Shown in pieces: positions 34,403 through 45,644 of a stretch of DNA of 64,000 nucleotides. A program made the translations under genes and the position numbers. The stretch spans positions 1-64,000 of the forward strand of contig PDNB01000125.1 of the NCBI GenBank assembly GCA_002573585.1, written 5' to 3'. This DNA comes from Helicocarpus griseus UAMH5409. Its lineage: Eukaryota; Ascomycota; Eurotiomycetes; Onygenales; Ajellomycetaceae. Under the pieces are notes generated by a model. That model worked only from the letters and a program-made list of their open reading frames with translations. It made no database searches and had not been told where the DNA came from. The first letter of the stretch is position 1; each line of letters opens with the position of its first letter.

Positions 34403-35575
34403 ATGTTCCATCCCGGATCCCCGTCCTCCATGCCGTGGAATATCAGTGAACCAATTCCCCTTCCATTGCGCCGCGAGAGGGTCTTAACGCCTCCCCCATT
34501 CGAGAATCCAGTCTGCAGAAAGATACAACTACATGTACAAACCGGTCTTCCAACAATGCAGTGTTGAGCCAGTCTCAGTGCGCACTTTTGAATATCCCTA
34601 TTGTACTGCGGTTTCTGATCTGGGAGTATGTGCTGGGAGGTCAGGAAATGCGGATTACTATAGGGTATGCTCGTCTTGTAATATTGGCTTCGGACATGAA
34701 AAGTTTATCACCTCCCGCTCGGGGTCATCATCTCTTACCTGGTTCTGGGTAATAGGACGGCGTCAGACAAAGCCCGAGAACTTCTAGGCTATCCAATCTG
34801 GATGCGGACGTGCACGCATTCACCGGAGTGTGTTTCTGTTCTTCTCAATTTCCAATACCGCTGGCGCTACATGCCCGACCTATGCCATATTATCAATAAA
34901 CTGCCAGTGGCGGTGGAGCGGACAGCGTGCATCTTGCAGACATGTCGATTCATGTATGTTCCACCCCTTTCCTCATACGAGTTTGAGTTATGAGGACACG
35001 TTAGATGACACCGGGACTCCAGATATGCTGAAGCAGTCGGAGTACTGTATACAAGGAACAAGTTTATATTCCATGGTCCAATCCAATTGCGATATTTTCA
35101 GCACGCCATTCTTCCACAGCGCTGGACACTTTTGCGCTCCATCTCGATAAAAGCGTCGACCCCAGATTTTGACGATGCCAGCCCTGAAGAGGTTCTCAAC
35201 CGCGAGCCACCCTCCGTGCTTTGGCGCAAGGTCATCTCATCCCTTACGCACTTGGAAAGCTTGGTGGAGTTTTCTATGTATATTAAGTACGATCCCGAGC
35301 CGTCACGTACGCCTGGCCGCTCTTTCAGCATAGCATCATGCAAATTAGATATCGTTGCCAACAACCTGGGACCTTTGGCTTCTGTCAAAGTCGCACGATC
35401 ACCGTGTATTGTGTACCTGTCGTGCGCCGCGGGTGACTTCGATTTGTGGTCGGCAAATAACGAAACGTGCGTTGTTCCAGAGAAAGAACTGCGGGACCGT
35501 GGGATTAATTGCCATGTTTCGGGTTATAGTATGCCAATCACGCTACCTTCCAATCAATATGACTCGGACGGTTGA
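34403..35575 (+). pseudogene. DUF7730-like protein, probably broken
   Basis: From the ATG at 34403 the frame reads PLPLRRERVLTPPPFENP and stops at 34565. The family's SQSQCALLNIPIVLRFLIWE and EYVLGG stretch is in the next frame. Then come VERTACILQTCRF, a clean 69-bp intron (GTATGT...CTCCAG) and IYAEAVGVLYTRNKFIFHGP, RYFQHAILPQRWTLLRSISI, ending at 35575. These steps (LxLPxxLRxxIWxYVLGG, CRxIYxEAxxxLYxxNxF, RSIxI) are the fungal DUF7730 pattern, function unknown. The shift near 34560 has no obvious intron, so the gene is either a pseudogene or has splicing I cannot resolve. The last exon is fully open and looks under constraint. Confidence 0.5.
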
Positions 35576-35740
35576 CCAGCTGCGTACAACCACGGCCGTT
35601 CAGAAACTACTACTTATGGTTGCATGCCGTCGTATATACGGATATGCGCGAGCCGCCTCCATCTAGCCAGGACGCCCTACCCTTCAGTTAGTACTTGCCG
35701 ACTGATCACCAGTCAGATAGTCCCTGGGATAGAACTTCGA

Positions 35741-36045
35741 TGAAAAGAGAAGATTTAGCGCTAAATCCTTACATACCAAACGATGGACAACATTTAGCCC
35801 CGCGGTTGTTCTCTCATATCTTTAGTGTTCATCCTCAAACTGGCTACGAGCAAGGTGGAATAAATCAAGATGAAAGTGGCGAATATCTCGCCTCTTTCCT
35901 GGGCATACGAGGAAACCAAAATAGCTACGCTGTTGAAATGCAGCGATTGGGGTTTAGAAGCAATATTGGAAGGCTTCATCGCTCAGGGGTAGAGAAGGCG
36001 TTTTTTCAAGCCTATTCAGAATGTTCGAGCGACTCTGACTATTAG
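35741..36045 (+). CDS. Hypothetical protein (101 aa), possibly an exon
   Basis: Open frame beginning MKREDLALNPYIPNDGQHLA. The C terminus reads VEKAFFQAYSECSSDSDY and stop. Composition looks coding, no family is recognised, and there is no signal peptide or membrane segment. The frame is open some 46 bp upstream of the ATG without another ATG, so it might be the last exon of a longer gene. Confidence 0.35.
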
Positions 36046-36471
36046 GTTTTATCAACTCGTCTTAAAAGAAAAGAGCCTCACGAGTCACGATGCCCAACAT
36101 TCGGTACATTCTCCTTAGCTATCACTTACAAAACTACGTCCCATCTAAAAGGCCCAGCGGGATTCCAACAGCTACCAGATCCAATACAGTATTCTTTAAT
36201 GATCCGTTATGCTCACGCAGTTAAATTCCTGTTAGGTTTCAGTTGGGATTGTCGATTAATAAGAGCGAAACCGATATCAAAACAAGCGACGCTGTGCCTT
36301 GGAGAACTCTGCTTGGCAGTCTTTCTTTTCGACCGGGCTAAATAATACATCTTCCAAAGCTTCTATTTCTTCTGTCTTCTAGCATCTCCCCACCCTTGCG
36401 TTTGACTGGATACTGACGAACATGAAGCCGAGGCGGGCAAATTGGCAATCCAGGTCAAATTGGTCTATAAA

Positions 36472-36501
36472 TGACGTCATAGCCCTAACCCAGCCCTAAC
36501 C
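36472..36501 (+). promoter_or_regulatory. CRE-type palindrome next to CCCTAA direct repeats
   Basis: TGACGTCA (36472-36479) is a perfect CRE/ATF site for bZIP factors. It is followed by two copies of AGCCCTAACC (36481-36490 and 36492-36501), which carry the CCCTAA telobox. A TATAAA lies at about 36466. Which gene it would serve is unclear; the plus ORF from 36561 is weak. Chance occurrence is possible. Confidence 0.35.
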
Positions 36502-37011
36502 AGCCCATCCCATCCCTCCCAACCTCCTCACTGGACGAGGGGGGCTACGTATAAACTCAAATGGCCCGTTTATTATACTATTTGAGAGCGGAGAACACAG
36601 TGCAGGAACCCTGGTCTCTGCGCAGGCAAGGAAATGCCCCCAATGCCTCTAGTTTTCCCCTCCCAGCCTCCCTGACGTCAAGATTTCAGGAAATCATGGA
36701 TGCTTTGGCCCACTTCTGCATTGCGATGACGAGTTATCTGCCGGGGCTATCAGTTTACGCCAGGCTACAAAATGTTCCAGATATCTTCTCTTTGCGTGGG
36801 CTGGTCAACCGCCGCCTCCCTATTTGCGTTCTACATCTTAACACCATTGTATGCGACGAAGGGTGACTCGCAGCTGTCTTGCCTTGGCCCCCTGATATCG
36901 GTTTCATCAAATATCAAACAAAAGCTGTTCCTCCAGGTTCATATTAAATAAACACTACTAGTAATCGAGTGCGTATATATGTGTGGCAGATAGTGGATTC
37001 AGTTAACAACA

Positions 37012-37470
37012 ATGGTACGCTCCCGCACTTTCTACCAAAGGAGGTCAACTTCTGTCACGGCTCTGTTCCCCGGTTACCACTAGAACCCGATTCACCTCAA
37101 GACATACTCCGAAAATGAAATACTAACATGACCCTTAAAGAAACTCCCAATCGAAGCCACCACTATCCTCCGAGCCCGCCAAGAATCGCCAACAGGTAGC
37201 AATTCCTGCGATTGTATGTCAGGCGGTGAAATAGCGGGCATCGTTATCGGCTCCATCGCTGGCTCCTTTCTTCTGTACTGGTTAATCCGAAGCGCTATCG
37301 GGCAAACGCGCAATTCAAACGCATATTCCTACCGTTCGACCAGATATGAGCGCCCCGTAAGACGAGAATCTGTGTCCTCATATCCGTACAGAGAGAAACC
37401 CGGATCGAGAAGTCGACGCTATAGGAGGTCTATAGAACGGCCGGCGAAAGTCTACCTTAGTTCGGATTAG
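37012..37470 (+). CDS. Small single-pass membrane protein; first coding exon is the ATG only
   Basis: ATG at 37012-37014 is directly followed by GTACGC. The intron (37015-37140) has a perfect TACTAAC branch site about 14 nt before AAAG, and exon 2 (37141-37470) then reads KLPIEATTILRARQ in frame. The 110-aa product has a short lumenal or extracellular part with CDC, a transmembrane helix (EIAGIVIGSIAGSFLLYWLI, about residues 29-48), and a basic Arg/Tyr/Ser-rich cytosolic tail (YRSTRYERPVRRES). Without that intron the frame would open at an internal ATG (37216), giving 84 aa. The family is not recognised. The Gly-rich AGIVIGSIAG helix resembles fungal mid-spanning anchors. Confidence 0.6.
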
Positions 37471-38497
37471 TGAATTCGGCAATGGTGCGGAAAATAAAAA
37501 TAAAGAAGAAAAGGAACGGAAAACACCCCGCCCTCAAAAAGCTGGCGGGTTTGTGTTGCAGATGAATTTCCTCGTTCAGGGGCAGTCTCCCGTCAAATCC
37601 CAAGGGCACAGACTTTTTCAAAAGATCCTCGCATGGAATTCAACGATGAACGAGATATTGACGATTATATCCACTACGCTACTTTTCCAACGTTTGATGT
37701 CGGTTTTATGATTCAAGGTTAACTTTTATGTCTTACGTCAGATATGAGTTTATGGCCAAAGTTGTATGGTTTTCTACAGTAATGATTTATTTCTGTGGTT
37801 ATGGTGTTGCTGTGCTATGTCCAATCCAGTACTGGGGGGGTTATCCCTACTCGTTATGATCCAGGATATATATTTCTCATTTTTATTGGAGGCATTGTGC
37901 TGGGAGCGTGTTCCCTTCCGTTATCTAATGCAAGTTGTATATATATATTTAACCATTTTTTTGTTCTTCCCTAACCACCGGGACTCCTAGACTATTACAA
38001 TGTCCAATTTGAACTGAAGCTAAAGATGTGAATGCCTTGGCTGGATTGCTTTGATTTTTGAAATATTCATCTCTAGACACCTCTAACGTAAAAGGTTATA
38101 AAGAATAAGAGATCTGATGAATTTGCCTTTATCAACTACATGCTGTGGCCTCCCACATTATAAGCAAGCAATACTCTGTATCCGCGTACAAAAACAAAAG
38201 GAGCAAAAAGAGTCTATATCAGTCTATTGTCTATTCGATTCTTCCCAGCCCAACGCCAATGAAATTCGTATTGTCCGTTACATGCGGTCTATCCCTCCCC
38301 AGCATGCCATAAGCAAACCTCCCAGCACCATCTATGAGGAAAGCCGACTCAGTAATAACTCCTTACAAATCCAGATTCGCCGGCCCAGGTAGCCACCAAA
38401 GGAAAAATGTTAACTATCTATATCCAAATAATCAGCATACTGGAATTGTGACAGTAACCGTGGATGCCATAGACACTTACCGCACATTCAATCCCGT

Positions 38498-38758
38498 CTA
38501 TGACGGCGCCGGTTCGGTTTGCTCCGTGTTGGAGGCAGGGTCCGGAGAAGCAAGCTGACAGACACGAGCAGCTATATCGCAGTGACAACCAGACTGACAG
38601 TCAGCGTCGGCGGCACACGCAGTCGAGGGACACACGGCTGTTCGAAAAATAGGTCGCATATGTCGACTGCGTCCTAGGCCGGGACCCCAGCGGGTGGGGA
38701 GTGCGAGAACTTGCAAACTGCTAAGAAGCAGGGCGAGAATGATAAACAGAAGCTTCAT
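38498..38758 (-). CDS. Secreted six-Cys knottin-like peptide (86 aa)
   Basis: A strong signal peptide (MKLLFIILALLLSSLQVLA) is followed by a basic spacer (RWGPGLGRSRHMRP) and one Cys cluster, VCPSTACAADADCQSGCHC then a final Cys. The spacing is C-x4-C-x5-C-x3-C-x1-C-x6-C, and the tail is acidic and Pro/Ser/Thr-rich. This resembles the squash-type inhibitor knottin (C-x6-C-x5-C-x3-C-x1-C-x5-C), with the D-x-DC-x-x-GC-x-C core in the same place. Protease inhibition or an effector role is inference. It is a complete single-exon ORF. A small Dbp-like or hydrophobin identity is excluded by the Cys pattern. Confidence 0.65.
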   Translation of the reverse strand: MKLLFIILALLLSSLQVLALPTRWGPGLGRSRHMRPIFRTAVCPSTACAADADCQSGCHCDIAARVCQLASPDPASNTEQTEPAPS

Positions 38759-40738
38759 TTTTGGCCGAAAAATTATATCAAACTGTAGGGTCCGTGTATC
38801 TACGATTTTTGTTTTGAAGCGTCAGTACCTTTTCGAGGGAGACGTCAGGTTAGTAATTAGATAGGAGGACTCACTGAGGATAGAGGGGTAGCTTTCTAAG
38901 GGGTAATAGTGGTTGGCTATTTTTGTTTTGTGTTGGTGATTTCCGTGTTGTTGGTTGGCTTCTTTGAAGCTGATTTCATTCTATGATTCACGGAAGCTCT
39001 CAAGAACTTATATCTCCCTCTTCGTAGCAATAGAGCTTTTAAGATGAAATGTTGTCAATCCGGATGCAAACATTCGCCTTCAGCAGAGAGATGAGACGAA
39101 ACCATGTCGACTTTCAATTTATCAGTTTCCTCATCCTTTTCCGTTCCAGTGGGTGTTTGTCCCATATCCAATTTAGAATAAAATTGAGTCTGGCCACCGG
39201 AATCCGACTCGATTGTCCACGATAGCTGGCATATCTTCACAGGAAACAGGTGGGGAAAGACAGTTGGTTTTATGTTGAACAATATAAAGGGTAATTTGTT
39301 TGCCCCGTGCCATAATGGGGGACAATATCAAGACGGGAACGGGGCCATGCACGCATATGCAGGGGCGCTTTGATGCAGAAGTAAGGGGCACTTCTGAAAC
39401 CCAATCTCGTCAACAACTTGAGTTCACATCGGCATATGTTCAAACATAAACATACTTTTACGCGTTACAAACAGTCGAACTTCAAAAAGAAAGATATGAA
39501 AAAGGGGAAAAAAGGAAAGGAAAGGACAAGCAACAGCGAAGACTAGCGGGAAAATTTTTGTGGCTGCGTGGAAGAGAGCGATAGCCGAAGGCGATGTAGT
39601 AATCCGCCATGCGATCACCCCGCCGCATGCAATATCGTTGATGCATGCTACGGTACGAACCAATTTTGAAGCTGAAGCTTGCGTTTTGTTGAATGCGGAC
39701 CTCGTGGGAGAACCTTCTAATATAGAACGTGTCTAGATGGAGGTAGCATCCCAGAGCTGAGGTAGGGATATAATAAAACGTTGAAGCAAACATCGACCCA
39801 AGCTTGTTCAACCGTGTTACATACCTACGTTCGCATATAAGCTTTTCCTTCTCGCGATAATTAGTCTCGCCTGCTGCGGCATTCCAGTGCAAGGACCTTG
39901 AAGCTTCCCTTGATGTGGGCTGTTCCGGGTTTATCTCCCTTGGTCTATGCCAATGAATCAATCCTCTTAGAACAACGTCCGCAATCATGCAGTAACATAA
40001 TCACAGATCGGTGTTCAGCAACAGCCCGATAGGGTACTCGCTCCAACCGTAAATTGTAGCCCAGTGAATAGTGACATCAATAGAAACGGTAGATTCAGCA
40101 GCAAAGGTTCAGAGCTTCAGATGCACCACGCTCGGTGGAAGCTGGTCATCTTATAGCAGCCCAGCAAATGATAAAACAAAGTCTTATTGGAAATAACTGC
40201 GCCAAAACGCGCCTAATCTGATATAATAATCTCCTGGTTAAATTTGTGATGCAGCTTTGATGCTTCAAGGGCGGGCGAATGCAGCCTTCAATAGGGATGG
40301 ATGACTAATCATGCCGAGCATTCTTAATCCGTCGACCTCGGCGCACCACAATCAACATCCTCATGATCGAGCTCAGAACACCCGCGAAAATTGGTTGATG
40401 GGAAAGCTAAGATAGGACTGTTGTTTACAATCACGCTCGCTTCCCTGGGCCCATAGGCTGATGTTCCTGTCTTGCTTCTTGGAAGCTTGAATTCACAGCC
40501 TAGAGAAGAACCTCTGTACCTATCTATGGAGGATTCAAAACGCTTGAAGCACAAATATTCGACGCGGCAGTTCAAAACATAGGGGCTTCTTCAGCCAGCA
40601 GGAAAACAGTATACAGTCATAATGAGAGCAGTCGATTACACGGAAGCCTCGTTGCCATTCGATACTCCAGCGCTCTTCCAGTCATCAATAACCGCTAACA
40701 CACGCCATCGTCGTCTATGAAACCGACGCTTAAAGGTA
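38759..40738. other. Two-kilobase spacer, no gene recognised
   Basis: Contains the promoter of the knottin-like gene and several open frames (for example the minus strand at 39482-39988) without family motifs, signal peptides or splice support. I see no RNA gene or repeat here. Confidence 0.4.
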
Positions 40739-41779
40739 TTACCATGGGACTTCATTCCCCTCGAGATCAATAAAGTGGCCTGACGTCTTCTCCCTTGTAG
40801 CTTCTTCTATCTAATTAAAAAGGAACAACAGTTATTAGAGAACACCGGGCTTTCATCAAGACACAGATTTTGGGGTGTTTCTTACAATAGTTTCCAGACG
40901 GTCGATGCAATTTTGTATCGAAGTTGGCGGCTCTCCGTAGCCAAACTCCATGGCAGCCTCAATACCCAGTTCTGTTCGAACCCACCTAATAACAATATTT
41001 CAACGTCAGCTATCCGACTTTGAAAAAGCCCGAGTCGGAAAAATGACGAAATTGCGACATGGTCGGGTAGTAAAACAGCCATTATTTGGTGTCTCTAAAG
41101 GGATGCAGCTCAAAGAAATCAGGGAGAAAAGCCCTACCCTGGGTCAATCGAAAAGACCGTCAATGCCGGATGTTCGAAATGTACTCTGCGCGTGATGTGG
41201 TTGAGCGCCCCCTTTGATACCCCATAAACTACATGATAGACAGGGACAATCTCCATTTTGCCGACACTAGCAGCCAGTGAGCTAATGGCAACAAATTTAC
41301 CATTCTTCGACTTGCGTAGCAGTTGATGCACGGCTTGAAACAGAATCAGGGGTCCCAGAGCATTGATAGCGAAGTGTTCGTTCATAGCCGCCGTTGTCGA
41401 ACAAGCAACAGAAGTGTATGCTTTGCAGATCCCAGCATTTCCAATAACCACGTCGAGGTGGGAGATTCCGAATTCAGTGACTAGACGTCGTGTTGCATGT
41501 TCCGCATCGGTCTCAGAGTTACTGTCAATCTTCAGCACTATCAGTTCACTCGAGTCCGCTTTACTCAGCGCCGCTAGAGATTTTGTCGTTGGATGGTCGA
41601 CGTTTCGGACAGCCGCAATGACGGTGGTAGAGGAGCAAGAGAGGTATCGTTCGACGAGACCGCGTCCGATGCCTATTCAATGTTATGTGGTGACTTCTCT
41701 TTAAAGCAGAGAGATTTGATGATAATTTACACTTACCTCGATTCGCGCCAGTAATAAGGTACACGCGGTTACGAGACAT
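40739..41779 (-). CDS. Short-chain dehydrogenase, nor-1-like ketoreductase
   Basis: Four exons (41779-41737, 41672-41138, 40985-40886, 40810-40739) encode 249 aa. The introns (64, 152, 75 bp) are GTAAGT/GTAGGG/GTAAGA to TAG and fit frame exactly. The Rossmann motif TGANRGIG (residues 10-17) spans the first splice. NAG follows at about 93-95, the catalytic ISS is near 145, and YGVSK gives Tyr164/Lys168. The C terminus reads GYGEPPTSIQNCIDRLETI then IEEATREKTSGHFIDLEGNE. The closest family I know is the fungal Nor-1/C-factor-like SDR set, which includes the aflatoxin norsolorinic acid reductase. No polyketide synthase is nearby, so a toxin role is not implied. Confidence 0.88.
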
Positions 41780-42545
41780 CGTGATCCAGGTAAGGAGGGG
41801 ATCAACAAGCAATGTCTCGTTCCAAAGCTAACTTTAAAACAGTGCCACAATCTGGGGGTACTCTTGAATATGTATATGGGGAAGGAATTGAAGAAGCAAA
41901 TATACGCGCAGCCTCAGTGGCGGTCATCATCTCCACCCGATTGGTGCGGCAAGTTATCTTCCTGCAGTGTAACTGACGGATGCGGGCGCCAAACAAATAC
42001 AAACAAAGAATTTGAGTCCAGATCAAGAAGTGATCTTGCATATATCACGTTCTGCAGGAAGATATAAACCGTTAGCACACATATTCATGTGCATAGGCCA
42101 TTGTGGGTATACTGATCGCCATATCATTTCGCCAAACGCAGTTTGTCTATACGAAATATGAACAGTACATTTTAGTGATTGTCTCCCTTAACACATTCAA
42201 GAGCATCTCTTCCTTCGCGCACAAGCCGTCCGAACCCCCCAACCGAACAAAGGCGGCAACACCCGGCCTCGTCTTACTTACTTTACCCGTCCTACCTTTA
42301 GCAGTGTTTTCCAGGTACATATTCAATGGGTGAATGAGAGCGATGTGGAGGAAACATACAACTCTGACCTATTGCGCATCATGTAATGTACAAGTAACAA
42401 GAGACAAATGCTGCAGGGTTCAACCCTGTCTTCCTCGTTGAAACGGCATTAGGCGTCCGAATACAGAGTAAATATTTGTGTTGAAATTAGTTACACGAAG
42501 AGAAGAATATCCGCCATCTCCATAATCTGTCTTTCGTGAGCCTGC

Positions 42546-45500
42546 CTAAACCCTTGGGCTCTCTGGGGGGCCAAGGTAACTCTCCCTCACACCGCCCAAA
42601 TCCACAACCAATTTCTGGAACACAACATTTGGCTCAATGGCCCATAGCTTCAGCGTATGCGACTTTCCTCCGCCCTCAAGGTGATGAATCGTCTGGTTCG
42701 TCCAAGATGCATTGTCCACAACAGTACCCCACATTTCAGGAAGCTCCCCAAGGTCATAGGAAGGTACATACTGCACAGTCTGAGGGGTTTCATCGTCAAA
42801 TGTAATTGCGTATTTCATCGGGCGTTCCGGATCCGCATTCAAGGATGTGCCGAGATACACAGTCACATTAGCTTGAACGTCAGAGGAGTGGATATACATG
42901 TCATATTCAAGCCGGGGCGAGTCTGGGGGGGACTGAGATGGTGCGTTAACAGGGAGCAAAGTAACACCGGATAACGTGCGTCCGTATCCCGGGATAATAG
43001 CATAAAAGGCGCCTTCATCTTCGCTTGACGTGTTACGTGATGTGTGCTCTGGCTCGATGCTGACGGTCCGGTCTGATTCGACAAAGCCATGGAAGGAATC
43101 CGGAGCAGTATACTTTTCAATTGGGAGGTGAATCTCGGGGGCTTCAAAATTTCCATAACTAGCGGATGAAGTGACGTTAATGAAGGCGACGTTGGTTCCC
43201 TCGGGGGCGTTGTCCCAGTCAACTGTGAGAAGAACGCGAACGTCCGTCGAATTTCCAGTGGGGGAGATAGAACCCGACGAAGGCGTTGCTGTTACCCATG
43301 GGTTGTGCGGCGAAACCTCAAAATCGAAAGAACCAGTGCCTCGCGAATATATTTCAATCCACCGGTGGGAAACGTACGGGTCCATAGGAGGTAACACAAG
43401 TGTGTTGTTTGAATTGGCAACATTGTTCTCGTCGTCGCCGGGTACCGCACCCTTGCTTCCTTCTACTGAGACTCCCATTTTTCCAGCCAAACTGTCTTCG
43501 AGTACCTGCACGTACGAAACGGGAGGGATGGTATTCCTCATTGGTTGTTGCCTTTTCAAATACGTTAGTGATTTCCAGGGACGCCAAAAGTTAAGAAGTT
43601 CAAATATTTACCAGTAGTTATACCCTAAGTGAGTTTGATCCATTATATGGTTCCATTTTCCGTCCAGGATTGAATGATATGTCTTAGTCCAGGTATGATC
43701 CTCCCCGAGCAGCCGAACAGCCTCTGAGGCCAAGTTATTGGCACTTGTTCGTCGCTGGTCAGCGTAGAGGTTGTTTTTAGCAACGGTAACGTAGATGTCA
43801 TAGACAATATGCGCTGCCTGGCATGGATGGAGCACCAATTCAAAGAACGCTGGCTGGGCAGAAGCGTCTAGTTTATTGTAAATAATTTGCGCCTTGTTTG
43901 TGAGCTCCGCCCATTCCTTCAACACAGTATCTGCCTCGTCGTAGTTTACCACACTGAATACAGACGGCGATAGAAGCTCGTATTTTCTGCGGCCAGCGTA
44001 CATGCCGTACTTATTGATTATATCCGCAATATCGTCCGCAAACTCTTCACCAAACTCTCTAACGGCAAAATGGTGGATCCACTTAGTGGTGCTACTTGGA
44101 GATGACCAGCTCTCGTGGTCATAAGCAAGATCGAAGAAGTGGGAAAGCGGTATTTCCTACATGGGATAGCATTAGCGTGAATAGCTCCTGAAGAAGTAGA
44201 AGGAAATAATGCTAACCAGAGGTTTCAAATCTCCAACGTTCACAATCCACATTTCCCTAGCTTGTCGTTCATAAGCTACATTCATTTGCTCCCAAGTCTT
44301 TTGCAAGGAGATAGTGTTGATCCACTTATAATTTCGAGTGCCTCCAACATAATCGAAATGGTAATAGACACCGGCACCGCCTGATCGGTCTGTTTCGTTT
44401 CCGATAGGTAAACGCTGGATATTTCCCCAGTTGTCATCGGCCCAGAGAAGGATTATGTCCTCTGGAACCCGGAGTCCTTCGTGGAAGTATTGACCAACCT
44501 CCTTGTACAAGCACCACATTTGAGGGATAGTGGTAACATCATCTATCTGGTAAACATCGCTGATAATTTCCCGTTGGCCCTCGACTATCTTGCCCAGCAA
44601 CTCTGTTGTGACGGAATCAGACGCCTCATCACCGACACCTCTCATTCCCATGGTGTATACCCTTTCGTAGCCTTTTGATCTCTCAACGCCAACCCGGAGA
44701 AAGTCTCTCACGTTCTGCTCATTGGTTTGCCAATTCCATTCTCCCTGAAGGAAAATCTGCTGCTCCTTTGTCCACCTCATCAGTGGCTCTGTGTGGCTTG
44801 TTCCCAAAACTATTCCATAGTAATCGCCTAGGTATGCGTTCTTTTCGTCATCCAGGTCAAATATACCGTTCCATTCTGCTGGCCAAAGATAATTAGCTCT
44901 CAGGCGGAGGAGCAGCTCGAATACTTTAACGTAGAAATCTGAGACGTAGCCTTCGTACTTCCCCTCGGGATAATTGTCGTTTACCCAATTAGTCAAGGCT
45001 GGTTGTTCGTCGTTGATAAAAATTCCGCGGTATTTGATTGACGGAGGTCCCTGAACCTTTTTCTTGCTGACGGCATATATTTCAGAATGTTGGGCAGCGG
45101 GCACGTCCGCCCACCAGTACCATGGGGAGACGCCAATCTGCTCAGAAACGTCGTAAAGTCCGTATATTGACCCTCGCTTATCGCTCCCAGCGATCACAAG
45201 AGCCTTTGAAACTCCAATGATCGGGTTAGAGACTACCTGAGTTTGGAAGGACTCCCACTTGCCCTCAATATCCGCAACATCAATCTTCCCGGTTTTTATC
45301 AGCTCATCAATAAGGAAAGATTTTCCAATTGTGCCGGCAATGATAACGCCATTGCCGGTATTGCTCTGAGTTGATCGATGGTAGGACTCATCAACCGTCC
45401 TGTTGATAACAAACCTCGTCAACCCTGTCCCTGTGACTCGTTTAAAGTCTGCTGCAAGGTCCTCCCCAGTCCGGAGAACCCCTGGCCAATCCTCAGCATC

Positions 45501-45644
45501 GAGAATGAGGGTTCCAGGATTTTTCCTTCCAGCAAGTCTCACGCTGTCGCCTTCTGGGCTAAAGGAAATGACCTGTTTTTGACCCAATGCTTGAGAAAGT
45601 TCGATCAAGGGAAGCGCACAAGCGAGTAGAGAAAGCAGCCGCAT
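42546..45644 (-). CDS. GH115 xylan alpha-1,2-glucuronidase, secreted
   Basis: Exons 45644-44217, 44156-43612 and 43551-42546 (two 60-bp introns) encode 992 aa, the usual size of family GH115. The start at 45644 gives a signal peptide (MRLLSLLACALPLIELSQA); a longer in-frame start at 45686 would bury it. Family marks are YGLYDVSEQIGVSPWYWWAD, KYRGIFINDEQPALTNWV, LRANYLWPAEWNGIF, TSHTEPLMRW and LLWADDNWGNIQRLP. The enzyme removes 4-O-methyl-glucuronic acid from xylan outside the cell. The C-terminal part (WVTATPSSGSISPTG onward) forms the beta-sandwich domain needed for dimerisation in known members. Confidence 0.93.

Noticed and set aside
36481..36501. Interstitial telomere or chromosome end
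   Set aside because: Only two CCCTAA units separated by other bases; no long tract, so not a telomere.
36561..36866. 101-aa ORF from an ATG downstream of the CRE site
   Set aside because: No motif and unusual composition; not enough to call a gene.
39482..39988. 168-aa minus-strand ORF
   Set aside because: Composition typical of non-coding AT-rich DNA, no homology cues, no conserved motif.
40739..41779. Aflatoxin-type biosynthetic cluster around the nor-1-like SDR
   Set aside because: No polyketide synthase or partner enzyme near it; the SDR family is large and mostly unrelated to aflatoxin.
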